DNA of 64,000 nucleotides from Hetaerina americana (GCA_022747635.1 JAKTNV010000042.1:1934501-1998500); one strand, 5' to 3'. Shown: positions 24,601 through 38,227, counted from the stretch's first letter. Numbers and translations are program-made. Notes: a model not told the origin generated them from the sequence alone.

Positions 24601-26880
24601 GCAAGAATCACTCGCCTATACTGGGATGAGGACCCGGGTCGTTTGATACTATTTTCCAACGAGTGCCTGACTGGGTAGACTAGTTGCTGACGCGTCTTTC
24701 CTTTTATGCTGTGAATTTTAAGGACTTCATTTGAAAATGAATGAGATGGTCTGGCCAATTACCATGCGTTAAGAACGTTACGACGTACTCGTAGTCATGC
24801 GCGTTACGCCACAGTAGACGAGGCGAATTTAAGACCTATGGGTGTTTTTTTTCGGGAAAATTCGAAGAAGCTGCGGAAAATGTCGCGGTTGTGACTTTGC
24901 CGGAGTCACACGCACCCCACCCCTCCGGGATGTCCATACAAATGGGAGAATATAAGAGCCTAAAAATCACCCGAAATCATTCCGGTCTCGGCGGATTATT
25001 TTTGCGCTGTGAAATTAATTGAGTTCAAGAAACTTTGAGAAAATTTGTGTGCACGACAACAACCTTCTCCATCCTCTTCCCCTCCCACCAACTCCCTAAC
25101 TCGCTCTTCTGCTGTCGGAGAGCATCTTCTGGTTTTCTCACGCCACTCCTCTCCCTCCTTCTCTCTCCTCAGCAGATGAAGGCGCTCATCATGGGTGTCG
25201 CCCCCTGGCGGAGCGTGGGGAGGCCAGAGCAGGGGATGGCACCCCTCGGCCTGTCCATTCTCCGGCTCGTGGCCTCGCCATTCTCGACTGCTCTCGGGGC
25301 ATGCATAAAGCATCGTCACGGTCGCAGGCGCATTCAATGTCCATCGCCATGAATTTTTTTTTTAATTTTTGACTCGAAATTTCGAAGCCAAAAATTCGAG
25401 CAAGCCCAGCTTTGTAATTGGATCAACATGCTATGTGAACCATCATTTCCACAAGTATTCAGGCTTGGACCGGCTAGCCGAGAATCGGGCAAGTGCGAAA
25501 AAGTTACCTATGTTGGTATATCACAGGCCGCTAGGCACTTCTAGGCTTCGATAGTATTACGTGTCCGAGAGGCCACTCTGCATTCGGACGCCAGCATAGC
25601 GAACATTTCACTTTTACGCGATTCTCAGCACGCCGGTGATTGTCCATAGGCTTTCGGAAATGATAGTTCAATATGATGCTAACTCAGTGGGTAAAATCGG
25701 GTAAAAATCAGGGATAACTCAATTTCTTCCGGACATATTCTGGGGCCATCAGTGGTCGCATTCCATTTCGCTTCGAAGTGATACGATCACATATACTCCA
25801 AGCGGAGGAATGCGTGCCCAAATACGTTTCTCGATGGCTCAACTCCTTAGTAGCCATCGATCCAGTTGGAATAAATTTAAACTCGCTTCAATTTACAATT
25901 GCTTGCGATTTCGTGCAGTTTATATAATGGAATTGAGGTTCTCTTTCAGTTGCATAGAGTCGTATGTTTTTGAAACTAATTTACCGCCTATCTCTTCACC
26001 AATTCAAAAACCATAGCTTTCTTAACTATGCTTACCGAACGATAGCTATGCTGCCGAATGAATGGGAAATTAACTATAGAATTTTAAATTATACTCTGTA
26101 CATGCTCCCGTTCTTATTCACCTGCAGAGGCAAAAATGCTTACCAAAAATAACGGAGTGTACAAATGGACGGATAAACTACACTTTAATTACAATGTACA
26201 CTACTAGTACGATGTTCGTTTAACTTTCAAATGTGGTGTTTCTTTTCGGTATTGTTTTATTAGTTTCAACCAGATACATATCTTGTTGAATTTTAATTAC
26301 TTTTAAATATCTTTGAAATATTGTTCATCCTTCCTTCGGTCTGTAAATATTTATTGTATTATTTCCACGTCGTGAATAGGGGAAGAGAAATGTAATGCGA
26401 ATCTTATAGGCCGAAAGGCGTTGGTTGTTCATGAAGTTGAAAAATGTTCAATTCCATTGCTATTTTTTTGGGTTGCACTCGTCCCATTATTAATGTGCTC
26501 GCTGGTAAAGTAGGAAGTGATGCGAATTTGTTTTTTGCTGCGAGCATGATGTTTGTAAATTCGTGTGTAAGGTGGGAAATCGTGTCGTGTGTCGGAGTAA
26601 TGAAGCAGGGTATCACTAATCTGACACAAGTATTCAAGGCTCAAAATCTTTCCGAGTACAGAAGAAAAAAACTAGCCCAACTCGGAATCTAAAGGGTAGC
26701 TCCCTTGTGAGGCGCGAACAAGGACACGGGGTCCTCCACCACCCTGTCTACGGTGGAGGGAGGGGGATGGCTGGCTGCGAGGCTGACTGGGTGCTAACAG
26801 GGTGTGTCGCGTTCGAAAAATGGGCGAAATTGGCTAAGAGATAAGCGTCCGTCCGTAATCAGATTGAGGACCACGTGAAC
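21600..26880. other. no gene recognised
   Basis: AT-rich, with a C/T-rich patch at 25055-25170. A weak reverse-transcriptase-like phrase near 22490-22580 is listed under rejected items. Confidence 0.45.
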
Positions 26881-27390
26881 ACGGTATGTCCGAAAAATAA
26901 GTAGAATAGTCCGGGGAAAAATTACATTGCAGGTCAAAGTACAAATACTTTAATTCTTCAAAATAGCACTCTCGTGCGTCGAAACATCAGTGACAGTGCC
27001 TCTGCCAGTCGCGGTACGCTTCCTGGAAGACGTCGACGGAAACCTCGTTCGTCACAATCTCTTTGAGGTTATCCAGCGTTCCAAAATTATTACCTACCTT
27101 TCAAGCTCCTTTTTATTCTTGAAACAAAAGGAGGCTCGGCGGTGCCACATCGGGGCAGTTGGGCGGCTGGGGCCGCGTTACCAACTTGTGTTTAGCCAGA
27201 TACTTGGTCACGAGGAAGGCGGTGTGAGACTATAGTGTTACGGCCTCCAGTTGGCAAAGATCTCCTTCCTGGTGCGTTGCTCTCTTTTCCGCAGCCTTTC
27301 GAGGACTCACACGTAAAACCTAGTGTCTGTCCTTAAGGCACAAACTAGTTGTGGATAACGCCTTTTGAGTCGCAAAAGATGATGAGCTTT
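26880..27390 (-). pseudogene. mariner transposase 3' relic
   Basis: Minus-strand fragments from ~27390 to 26900 read, with stops and shifts, as the second half of a mariner transposase. They include a decayed FFDSKG...HHEFVPEGQ-like region, SHTAFLVTKYLAKHKLV, a PQPPNCPDVAPPS version of the SPDLAP motif, then FGTLDNLKEIV, FQEAYRDWQRHCH and CYFEELKYL. The sequence at 26882-26900 (GGTATGTCCGAAAAAT) resembles a mariner terminus. The N-terminal half was not found. Confidence 0.75.
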
Positions 27391-27399
27391 TTTCCTTAT

Positions 27400-28806
27400 T
27401 TTTAGGGCGGACACTAATGAATAAAGCAGTAATGCACAATTTTGGTTCGATTGCTTTCACTTAGTTTAACGTAACTATATGTATGTGAATGAAATTTAAC
27501 AAATGCCTTAGGTTATGAATTTTAGTTTTGGTTTTCCTTCGCATATCAGTTATTTCATTAATAGCAAGCAGCTTTCATTATGTAAGGATTGTAATAGTTA
27601 GTTATCTGATTTCATGCGAATTATTATGAAATATAACATTGGGAATATTCGCTTTAGCAGAATAAAGAAAAATCTGATGTTATTACCATAAAATATTTCC
27701 TCAGTTTTAATAGCCTTTTTAAACGTACATCAGGTGACGGTATAAACTCACTTTGCATTAAAAACTATGTCAGCCCAATCATACTCTGATGCATGGAAAT
27801 GAAATATCGAGGAATCACTTGAAAGTATCTCCTTGGAAATTCCGAAGTCGATTTTTTGCAAGAGTGCTATACTCTCACGTACGGGGAAAGTATGCTCTAA
27901 CTTAATGGGTACCAGTAATTATCTTTGGTATATCCTGATGTGAAGTATCTAATTTATATATGCTTTCGTATCATACATGATATGCTACTTCATTTTCATT
28001 AAATCCTCGATTGAGTAAGTTTGATAAATGTTATACATAATTATATGCTGCTACTTAATATCTATGTACATAAAGGATAGTTATAAAATATTGTGACTAC
28101 ATCAGCTGTAATAAATACGAAAAGCATTGGCTTTGGCGGCGAATACCAATTTGTCTCCGTCGCTTTTCAGTGGTGTATAAGTCATATTAGAGTCAATTTT
28201 TAAAAAGCCAAATAAGGGAAAAGGATTCTTGAGCAGTAATTATGATTCATAATTTCATTGAACGTTCTGAAAGTGCTTGAAGTTCCCACGTATTTCTATT
28301 GCAATTGCAAACTAGTCTATAATTGAAACTTCTTTTGTGGTTTACGTACATTATCATAAACGTGCTTTCAATGTACCAATTATCACAAATGTAGCCTGTC
28401 GATAAGTATTAGGTTTAGAAGGACTCAGAAAACTATTTGTCAATGTGTCTTCTAAGGGCGGTCTTCTATTGTGGTCAATTATTGTGGTCTTCATATTCTG
28501 TTACACTTCATAGCACTTCTAACCGTAAACATGCCATATGCGTGACATTAAACCAGTATTTATATTTTCAAAAATGTTCTAAATGTTTAAAAAATAAAGT
28601 TTAAAAGTTCTAAAAATTTAAAAAATATTCTTCATTACGGTACATCCAAAAGGCTTATTCTTTCGATCCCTCTTCTCGCTTGTCCGAAATGCTCTCTTCA
28701 CGTTCCCTGTCAGCCCTCTACCCTCTTTTCCTACCATTTTAAATTTCCCCCAACAATCTTCTCCTTCCCCTACCGTGCCTAGTACCTTTTTGTTTGCCTT
28801 TAAATC

Positions 28807-28862
<56 letters not shown>

Positions 28863-29220
28863 GAAAAAACAAAATCAGCATATTTATCCGATTTAAACTT
28901 ATAAGAGCGTGAACGTGAGATGCCAGTAAAATTTCGTCACCATGTCATTAAAAATTGATGATAGAGGAGATTCATTCATCACAATTTGACGGTGAGAGAT
29001 ATTCTAGGCATCTATCCGAATCACCCCAGGCCATGAGTTGATGATTTTGTGACTCGAAGGGGAGTGCGTGACAGTGGTGTGGCTCGCGGGAATCGTGAGG
29101 GGGGCGGGGGTTGAACTACTCTGGGCGGTGGAGAGTGCATTCGCGCACACATGCGCCGAGACGATGGTCCACGAATAAATACCGAAACTTGGAAAGTCAC
29201 TCGAAGGCTTCGAATGAAGC
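27400..29220. other. no gene recognised apart from the (TA)n tract
   Basis: AT-rich sequence. The minus frame at 28618-28881 starts in the microsatellite and then reads a Lys/Arg/Gly-rich text that I cannot identify. Confidence 0.45.
28807..28861. repeat. (TA)n microsatellite
   Basis: About 27 TA units. No transposon end was recognised beside it. Confidence 0.98.
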
Positions 29221-29224
29221 GGCA

Positions 29225-29410
29225 GCTCCCTCTTTCCCTCCCCCCTCACCCATAATGCCCTCTGTCAATCGGCCTCCCTCCTTCGGAAGCAGCGCCTCCT
29301 CCTCCTGTCTCTGTCTGTCTGCCCCCTCCCTCGGAAACGTCTGCCTTTCACGTGCGCCTTGTTTCCTCCACCTTCTCTTCGCCAACTCCTCCCCCCTCCC
29401 GCCCCCGTTC
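29225..29410. repeat. C/T-rich low-complexity block
   Basis: CCCTCTTTCCCTCCCCCC and CTCCTCCTCCTGTCTCTGTC type sequence. It explains the Pro/Ser-rich part of the 206-codon frame over 29111-29731, which has no recognisable domain. Confidence 0.8.
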
Positions 29411-30000
29411 CATCACCGGTTCACCCAGGCTAGGGAATCCGAGCGCGGGGCACAGCCCCGAAACAAGGGGACCCGAGGGGACATATTTCTTTTTTTTACC
29501 AAAGTCTTAAGTTCTAAACGCTCTCCAGCTCGGGATGGGAGCGAGACTGAAGGGAGGAAGCTCTCCGTTCGGAAAAGTTTTTGGAGTGCCTGCCTTAAAT
29601 CGTCTGGCCTAAGTGGTCGTCAATTAAATCTTTTTTCACGTCTTTTCTCATTCGTGTACTCCTTCTGTTTCTCCTATCTCTCTCGCCCTTCAAATTTCCT
29701 TGTGATCCCTTTTTTACCTTCTCATTATTAAATTCTTTCTGTCCAATTAAGAAGCAGGTATATGTCACTTGATTTTTCCTTTTGAAAGAATAGAACGTGG
29801 CAAAATTGTTTTTCCTTGTTTCGTTGTGAATTTTATTACGCGTGAGATTTGTTGACATACTATTGATCAACAAAAGGATAACTAGGTTGTTTGCCAAAAG
29901 GATAACTAGGTGAATTTAATAACCTAATTCGTAACAAAGTAACCTAATGTAAAGTAATAGAAACGTAATAAAGTAACCTAATTCACCTCTTCCATTTCAG

Positions 30001-31140
30001 ACTCCACCATCACCTTTCTTGGCACAGACATCTCACTTCAAAACAACAAATTCACTACTTCAGTGCACATCAAAGCCACTAACCATCAGCAATAACTACA
30101 CCACACTAGCTGTCATCCTCAACACACGAAACGCTCGATTCCTAACTCTCTCTCTCTATCCGCGGACACCGAATTTGCAACACCACAGCCACTCTCAACA
30201 AATACTTTGACAATCTACATCTTGCACTCCTCAAACGCGGTTACCCAGAAAAGTTACTACAAAATAAAATCCACCGCTCCACCCGACCACACACACCACA
30301 CAATAACAAGCCCACATCTGACGCAGGACTCAACCTTTGCACCACCTATTTCCCCGGATCACACAGACTGAAAACCCTCCTTAAAGAACTGTTTCCAATT
30401 TTACATGACAATGACGCGACCTCATCCTTACTACCCCAATGCCCATCTATCGCATACAGACGACCCGCCAATCTCAAAAACCTTCTGAGATCCACCAACC
30501 CTTTGGCGCCCCCCCGTGACAAATTTCCCAATATTTCCCCAACTTGCAACCGCACCCGATGTAAAACCTGTCCTCTTATTATGCCTACTACCCTCTCCCT
30601 ACATCCCCTCATTGCCCCCTCACCTCGTTCCCACGCTAATTGCCTCTCAAAAAATATTATTTATCTTTTATCATGCAAACATTGCACTTCCTTTTACATA
30701 GGCGAATGCATTACCCCCTTATCCATCCGAATGAATAATCACTGGTACTCCTGCAATCCTGCCTCACTCTCTTCTCTTCCTATCCCTTCACACGCCAATT
30801 CCCACAACCTTTCATTCGACCAGTGTTTTGCTCTCAGCATCCTAGAATACCTACCTGATTCAGCCACCAATATAGAGGTGAGAACTTGTGAATCCGCCTA
30901 CATATTAGCTTTCCGTTCTTTCAAAATTCCCACCCTTAACCGCCATATTTAATTTCCCTCCCAGCATTCCCTCCACACCTCCCCTCCCCGCCCATACCTC
31001 TTTCCCCTCTCCACAGCAACAGCATATTTTCAGTCCCTCTTGAAGAAGGCCTCTGAGAGGGCCGAAAGCTCGAATAATTTACCGTGTGAGTGTCCTTTTA
31101 AATGTTGCTATTCTATTCTATTTGTGTTATGTTGTGTCAG
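30001..31140 (+). mobile_element. Penelope-like retroelement, 3' part with GIY-YIG endonuclease
   Basis: Plus-strand fragments read TITFLGTDISLQNNKFTTSV, then (after a frame break) a decayed KRSIPNSLSLS block, LHLALLKRGYPEKLLQNKI and YFPGSHRLKTLLKELFPIL. This is the order seen at the end of Penelope reverse transcriptases. The last ~149 codons (30503-30952) are open and hold NIIYLLSCKHC, FYIGE, LSIRMNNH, VRTCESAYI and PTLNRHI, the GIY-YIG nuclease landmarks with Tyr-Ile-Gly, Arg, Glu and Asn. At least one stop and one shift inactivate the upstream part. The 3' tail has CCTCTGAGAGGGCCGAAAGC and GTGTGAGTGTCC and ends at a (TA)n tract. The 5' boundary is unclear. Confidence 0.83.
30503..30952 (+). 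pseudogene. Penelope-like GIY-YIG endonuclease domain, open fragment
   Basis: This is the longest uninterrupted piece of the Penelope-like element, 149 codons ending in a natural TAA after PTLNRHI. The first codon of this span is not a true start; the frame continues leftward as AYRRPANLKNLLRSTNP. In Penelope-like elements this domain cleaves the target DNA during insertion. A Cys-rich block before the nuclease (SPTCNRTRCKTCP, LSCKHC) matches the CxxC-type linker usual for the group. Confidence 0.78.
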
Positions 31141-31143
31141 CCC

Positions 31144-31144
<1 letters not shown>

Positions 31145-31183
<39 letters not shown>
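31145..31183. repeat. (TA)n microsatellite at the Penelope-like 3' end
   Basis: About 19 TA units directly after the tail of the element at 30001-31140. Confidence 0.97.
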
Positions 31184-31186
<3 letters not shown>

Positions 31187-33159
31187 GATTTTTTAATTGT
31201 TCGGAATACACACCGAAAGTATAAGTATTGTTTTTCAAGTCAAAGATTCGTATCTGAATCCCTTCATTCTCCCATATTCCATTCCATATGCCTAAAATGA
31301 CACCTTAAACGGCTCTCGGGGCACCAGACCCCACTTTCCTCGCCATTGAGGCGCCAGCCTAAGGCCCCCCTACTCCTACCTCACCCTCGAACGAGGTTGT
31401 CTCGTGGTGATCCAGCAGAGCCCACCCATCGCCAGAATCCAGCATGAATTGCTTTAATCCTAAAGCATGGAAATTACTTGTTTATATGATAATCAATATT
31501 TTATTGATTACGTTAAAATTATATCCGTCCCATTCAATAAATAGTTCCTTAACCTATAAACAAAGAGTGCATTTGCCTTATTCCTTCACATCACCTTCGC
31601 CCCCCGGAGAGATGAGCGACCTTGGTTTTTTTCTAAACCTTGGCATATCACAAAGTACGAGGAAATTCATGCGGAACAATTCGTAAGTAATTGGGAATAT
31701 TTTCTATTTCCTACTTTATACTTTAATATTGGATTTCTAATTATGCGTAGGAGTGATGAAGTAATGTGGATGGAAAAGTAAGGGAGAATAATTATTTCTC
31801 AATGATTTAGTTTCTTGAAAAAACTCGACAATTTTGCGATAAAATTAAAATATTACATTCCTTCCATGAAAACACTTGCGGAGGAACGGGAGCGAATTCT
31901 GAAAAAATGCCCTTGGTGAGAAAAATTGTGGTAAGTGATGATTAGGAAAAGTTGAGAACGGAAATTTTCCTTCAGGCCATCGTAGGCAGCACTTTAATAT
32001 ATTAAGTGTAATGTTCAAAGTGAGAATAGCATATACGACTTGTAGTCTTTTTTCCCGTAGGGTAGAAGGATTCCAAGTGCGTTTTGTACCCGTTCTCTTA
32101 ATAGAGTTAAGTCAGTGAAGCCAATTAGCGTTGAGTGGATTCTTAATTTTAAAATGGATGTTATACATTTCACTCATGGACCTGTTTCCCTCTTGCATGA
32201 TAGGCACGTAACGGGGTCGTGGAAGCATTGCCGAAATTTATATTCTTCTCCTCGAAGGCGAAAGCGTGGAATGATTTGATTCGGGACACGTTCCTCCGGG
32301 TTTCGCTTGGAATTCACGTTCACTTTTTATCACATCAGGAAAGGTTATTATTCCCTGCAACAAGAGCACGCTTCACACCTGGCCTGCTGATGAGTTTCAC
32401 ATTCTGTTCTCTGTTAAAGATTCAAAACCTATAGTTGGTTACCTGTTATTTATATCCGCGTCACTCTTGGCTTATACTTTTGAGTAATCCTGTAAGGAAA
32501 GTTAATAATTAATGTAGGTTTTATTCATTCTTCTTTACTACCTTTGCTAGATTTTTCTCCTACTGTTATCACTCATCGTGATTCTTTCTCATCTGCTTTC
32601 AACTCAACTCTCCTATTCTACTGCACCTCCTCCACGCCCACTTTTTCAAGGCTTAAATACGTATGCTTATGTGTACTCTCTATCGTTAAGTTCCAATCAA
32701 CCAAATTGTAATATCTTATTCGAAATATTATTTTTTGACTGGTATTTTCCGTCTTGTTCCGTCAAGGATTTCGATCATTCACATACTCTCTCGAAGCTTC
32801 TCTCGGAGACTAAATCCTCACTTAGTCATACTATTACTATTCTTGTCCTAAGAGAAAAACTCTTTGGTCCCGAAATTTCGCCCTAAGGTACAAGTCAAAT
32901 ATAATTATTGAACGTAAAAATGAGAGGTTTTCCTAACTTTATGATTTAATTGCTTAAGTGGGAAGGATTTTAAGTATAACTTCAGTTTTGAGTGTAGTTT
33001 TAGCTGGAGATTGGGGCGTCGATTAAAATCTTAATCGTGCCCGTTCAAGTGAATCGATTCCTCAGAGCACTCGTTGGTAGACGATGATGCTCCGTGTAGG
33101 TAAGCCCAAGCTTCAGATGCCTCGAGAAGTTTGTTAATGAATCTCCCTTCGCCGAGGAA

Positions 33160-33385
33160 CTCATTTCAACCTCCTTCTCCCTCTCGCCGCTCCTCTCTTC
33201 TCTTCCTCCACACACACACACACACCTATTTTCCTCTCCCGCTTCACTCCCCCGTCGACTGCCTTTACACCCACCCACCCATAATGCTCTTCGGCTCTAC
33301 GCGAGCATCCCCCATGAGCACCGACCTCCTCCCTCACCCTCCACCCAACTCCTCACAGCTCTTTTCCCTCCCCCGCCTCTTCGCG
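33160..33385. repeat. C/T-rich block with (CA)n
   Basis: CTCTCGCCGCTCCTCTCTTC, then ACACACACACACAC at about 33211-33225, then CCCTCCACCC-type repeats. Confidence 0.8.
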
Positions 33386-35735
33386 CGCCAGACAAGGGAA
33401 GCGTTTTCTTTTGAGAGATGCCTGGCTCGAACCTCGGTGAGGGAATTGGTGTTCATACACGATAATTAATAGCGCTCGGGTGTGCACGTTGTTTACGAAG
33501 TAGACCTCGGTCGGGCGCATGGAAACTTACTCGCCGAGCAAGTGGATTTGCCCAAAATAAGCCGCTTAATTTGCTTTTTTTAGTGTGACGGTTCTTTCTT
33601 CTGACATTTTGAGTCCCAGATACCTACGTATTGTGGGAAATATTTGCCGTGCAGATAAATAAAGAGTGTTATCGAGGAAGTTGAATATTTTTTTATACAT
33701 TAAACTGTAGATACGTACTTACTTCACGTAAAATGAAGTTTTTTTTAATTGGTCCGTCTTGGTTTAGGAAATCCAGGCAGAGGATTATCTCAGCGTGTTT
33801 TTAAAGTTTAAAAAGAATTTAATTAAAAATAAAAATATAGAAATCGTTATTCGATAAAAATTAAATTTCGTTTCCCACGACGCTCTAATGGATTAATTTG
33901 AACCGAGGGATTCTCTGTCACGTGAATTTCTTTTGTGAATCGCAAATGTAACTCCAATATGTTTATTTTTATGCGTTTCAAATTTTTTCGTAGTATGATA
34001 CATTCTTAAAGTTTTATTTATCAAGCACATAATTGTGACTGATTACCATTTTCATAGTTCTTTAGTTAGTTATTTGTTTTCCTGAAATTATACTTTTAGA
34101 AAGGGCTTGACATTTTTTTACAGAGTAGGGATACATCATTCTAAAATGTTTAGAAATGTCTCTTGTCGTAACCAACCTTTTTAAGTAGTTGCTATGTAAT
34201 TTTTATAATTTTAGCCATGCAGCAGTATTTTTATAATCAGGGGGCCTCCAAATAATTGCTTTACAAGGTGTCACGCTCCAATTTCAAGGGAGTGCAGCTC
34301 TCGTTAAATGTGGTTAACTGCATCTAAGGAGGATTGTGTTCAAAGGTCAATACAACATCTATTTTGTCGTCAAGTAAAGGTGAAATTAGACAATTGCGAG
34401 ATTTAGTTTGCTGAATCCCTCGCAGCTATTTTCACGCAGCCTTCCATGTCAGCGGCTCCGTCGTGATTCCTTCAATTGTGCCTAATTCGATTTATTCGAT
34501 CTGTCTCAAACGCTTCCGTAATTTAATACTCATTAGATTTCTTTCGGCTTGACTTTCTCTCTCGTTATAGTTAACATGTCTTTAGCCTACGTCATTCAAT
34601 TCCGTTGGGGTTCTATCTTTAGCGCCATCACTTTTATACTGTTCATGTTCGGCGTTCTTGGAACATTCTTTGAAATATTTTCCTGCTTTCTCGTATTTCT
34701 CCGCTCTATGTTCAAATTTTACGTATATTTTTTCGTCTCTCTTAGCAGCGAATTGTCTCACCCGCTGACCATCGTCCCGCCGGCTAAGAAACAGTAATGG
34801 GTGCCCTGACTGAAGGGCGCCAATTATGAAAGTAAAATGGTTTGATATTGAGAATGTTGAAAGGAAATAATCCGTCTCAGGAAATTGAGGGGGCATAATG
34901 AGCCCAAAAATTAAATTGGAAAAAACAATTCTCCTCTACGGAGAAAGGGGCCGCGCTATCGCCAGCGAAAGGCAGAAACTTTGGTGGTTGCCTCAGAACT
35001 TAGCGTTTGGTATCCCTGCGCGTGTTTATTAATGGCTGGAGAATAAGAGCTCCCCTCATTTGAAGTTTCCTTCTTATATTTTGACAATAGAATTAGTCTT
35101 GGAGATATTTTTTATGGTAAAGTTCTGTCAAACGACGAAACAATTGACCGATTTTACCACATCAGTGCGAATTTCAAGTATAAAGTGTGTTGCAGCTCAA
35201 AGTCAAATGTGAATTTGATCGCTGGTATTCGCATAATGAGACTTAGCAATTTCATGCTGTCACTGTAGAGGTTAAAACTCAAGAATCCTTGTATGGAGAA
35301 TTTGCCGGCTTCCCCTCGTATAACACAATACTCCGCAAGCCGTGTGCATGACTAATGATGGCAAGTGTAATTAAGTGTTGCTAATCTGGCTGCAGGGGTG
35401 TGATTTAATCGTAAATATGTATCGTCACTCATACGTTAACTATGAAAGTTGAAAAATTAAAGTAATCCGATGATCCTAAAAACATATCTACGAATTGGGA
35501 TAAAAGGCTTAAAAAGAAATTTAAATGAACGCTTTTTTCAAAGTTACGCACTAATTATGTTCTTCACTTCCGACCTTTTTCTGGATATCACTTGAATTTA
35601 AACATAAATAGAAAAACAGAATTTTTCGCAAAAGAGGACAATCTTTTATCATAGTAGAGTTCTTTATTAAAGAAAACTAGTAATTTTTAAATACTATTCT
35701 CCAGGTCGAAAGTCGATTTCTAAGAGCCATAATAT

Positions 35736-35860
35736 CCCAGTGATCAAAGCGTTGCCTATTGACCGGCCGACCCAAGTTTGACTCCAGATGACTCTGGACC
35801 CCCTCAGTTTTACGCATGCTGTGTTTTTAATACTCTATGTTCTTGGGAAACCAGCGCCAA
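35736..35860 (+). repeat. SINE family B, degenerate copy
   Basis: CCCAGTGATCAAAGCGTTGC with AAGTTTGACTCCAG (B-box-like) is followed by GATGACTCTGGACCCCCTCA, CATGCTGTGTTTTTAATAC and TTCTTGGGAAACCAGCGCCA. It is truncated soon after the conserved GGGAAACC motif. Confidence 0.6.
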
Positions 35861-37039
35861 TATATATGACCAATAAATCTCGAATTTTTAAACATGTTTT
35901 AATAGAGATTTTTTCACTTGTTTAGTGGCAGTGTACGACGGTTCTCGTATATATGGTCACAACACGTCTGACACCATCGCAGGATGTCGAAAACTTCCTT
36001 ATAACTTTCGGCTATTAATCGTAGAGAATTTTAGGCCTTAGGATTCAATAAAGCGCCATCCGTCAGAAACGTCCAAAAGAAACTAGATAAAGAGTTCATG
36101 GGAAACATTTTCACCTCTTAGGGAAGTAGCGAGATCAAGGGGGTCAAAATTTTCGGAAATATTGAAACTATTTTAAACATGCGAGTATCGTATTAATTTT
36201 TAAAAGGCATGCAAGAGACAGGGAAAGCGTTTGATAAACACTCTAAAGATAAACGATTCAATTAATTTAGGAGAGATTCTGCTGTCCCCTTTTTTTTGGG
36301 TCAGCTAGTCTTCTTTGATCGAAATTGAAGAAAACAAATCAGGATATACGAGTTAATCGATTAAAACGATATCGTATACGTATGTTGCCTGGGGTTTGAG
36401 GAATTTTATCCGCTTCGAATAGCAAATAATTCATGGTTCCCCTACGGACTTAATTTTCATTCTACATGCAGTGATTTTCATTTCATAAGTGTGTTTCTCA
36501 TTCCTTTTTTCTAAATTAACATTTCATTGGTGTATTAGGGAATGTATTCAGAGAATTCTTATCTGTGTTTGTACTAATGAGTGGAAGGAAAATATAAAAT
36601 CCCTGGGATTTTAAATGTTTCTTCAACAGGCGCTCTCCGCTAAAACAATGAAATGAATTTATCCCCTTCCACTATTTAATTTTGAAATCGCTGCGTATTA
36701 TGTATTGTTCTTTGTTCCAGTACTTCCGATTTAATCTCATTGAGTTAACTTGATTGGCTATTGTTGTGTCTTCATTTTTCGCAAATTCCGTGTGGCTTTC
36801 CTCGTAAGTTTCCGAGTACTATTGCACCGTTCTCGTTGATTTTACTTTACATACGGTCTCGCGGAAGACTCTATGATAGTACGCTCAACATATTTTTTCG
36901 ATCTCTGGATATTGGATGATCCGTCGATTGCATCATCCGATGCCCTCATTAATTCCCTCTCGTCACATCGTCGCTGGCGCACGCAGCTCCCTGCCAGCCC
37001 TTCCATAACCGGCGAAGACTTCTAGTTCGGGATCTTTTG

Positions 37040-37900
37040 GGAATCGAGAGGGTTGTTCCGCCCGAATGAATCTGCCCCCCAGTCGGTCCTTCACCTCAGC
37101 ACTCGCTCCCCTGTTCATCCCCTTCCGCGCGATCCTCTCCCCCTAGAAACTCTCCCCGGTGTCTTTTCCGTTTCACCCTTGCGCACACACAAGCAGCACA
37201 TATCTCCCCCTTCTTTTCCAGACGCTGCCCCACTCCGGGGGCCGACTTGAGGAAGCGCGGGGTCCGGAAATAGCCTCCGCAATCCTTCGGCGAGAGGGAG
37301 CGGGAGGGGGGGTGTTAGCCAGAGGAATTTGGGGAGGCTAGTTGGTGTAGTCTGTTTTCCGACCCCTCCTCTCCCCTCCCACGTCCAGGGGGAGGAGGAA
37401 GGAGGGTTACGTGGGGGGGAAGAGGAGCATTCAGTGTCGGAGGCAAACGATCTCCATTTCGCTTCCCTGGGGCTCCTTTTTTGGGTGAATTCCCGCACCT
37501 CCTCGAGGAGTGCTGCTCTCTCTCCCCCCCCCCCCTTCCGCACTCTCCTCTGCGCTTCCATTCCACTCCGTCATCTCGCTCACCCGACACGCGTCGCATC
37601 TACTGACTTCCTACCGCGTGGCTATTCTCGTGGCGCGCGTGCACTCGCAAGTCACGGGTCTCCTCCGTAGGCAGCAGGGCAGGGGCCTTTAATGGAGCCA
37701 CCGCCCCTTCATGCTTTCCCCTCCTGAGACCTCCAGCCCGAAGCCACACCACCCTCCGCTGTCGGATCCTCCCCCACCGGGGTCTCTCCCTCCCCCCTTG
37801 TTTCCGCACCCCCTCCGCCTCATCCTCCTAAATCGCGGCCGGGCGGCAGCGACCCTCCCTCTCGAGCGTTGGAATCTCCCGAGAAAGGCGTCGATTCGCG
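37040..37900. repeat. GC-rich region with C/T-rich blocks
   Basis: CpG-containing, C/T-rich on the + strand, with poly-C at about 37524-37540. Several overlapping open frames on both strands are Pro/Arg/Gly-rich. It could be a CpG-rich regulatory region, but no promoter motif or exon is visible. Confidence 0.7.
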
Positions 37901-38227
37901 GCGGCGGCTGACGCAGGCCGCGCTCGCTGCCCAACTCGGGAATGATCTGATTTCCTGCTCTCAGGTTGAATTTCGTTTCCAAGCTTCTATTCAAGACATC
38001 CCTCTTTTGGACTCTGTAAATTAAGATGGATTTCATTTAGTGATATCCGTAAATTAATATCCTACGCTCTAATGTCTCCGTGATTGTCAACTGCTGCAAT
38101 TGAACTTGACAGCATGCTAATCCGTCCATTGTTCATCCTCCAGGTGATATGTTCAAGTAAATTTAGATACGTAGAGGGAAGTATAATCCTGTAAGCTATC
38201 TATAAGTGGAACCAGTGAAACTTCTTT

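Noticed and set aside
26404..26692. LINE C-terminus on the minus strand (SDTRHDF ... YTRIYKHHARS)
   Set aside because: It resembles the RH-rich end of some reverse transcriptases, but there is no upstream RT and the match is too short.
29111..29731. 206-codon open frame, the longest non-transposon frame outside mib1
   Set aside because: The middle is a C/T-rich block and the rest shows no domain, signal peptide or repeat; it looks like a chance frame.
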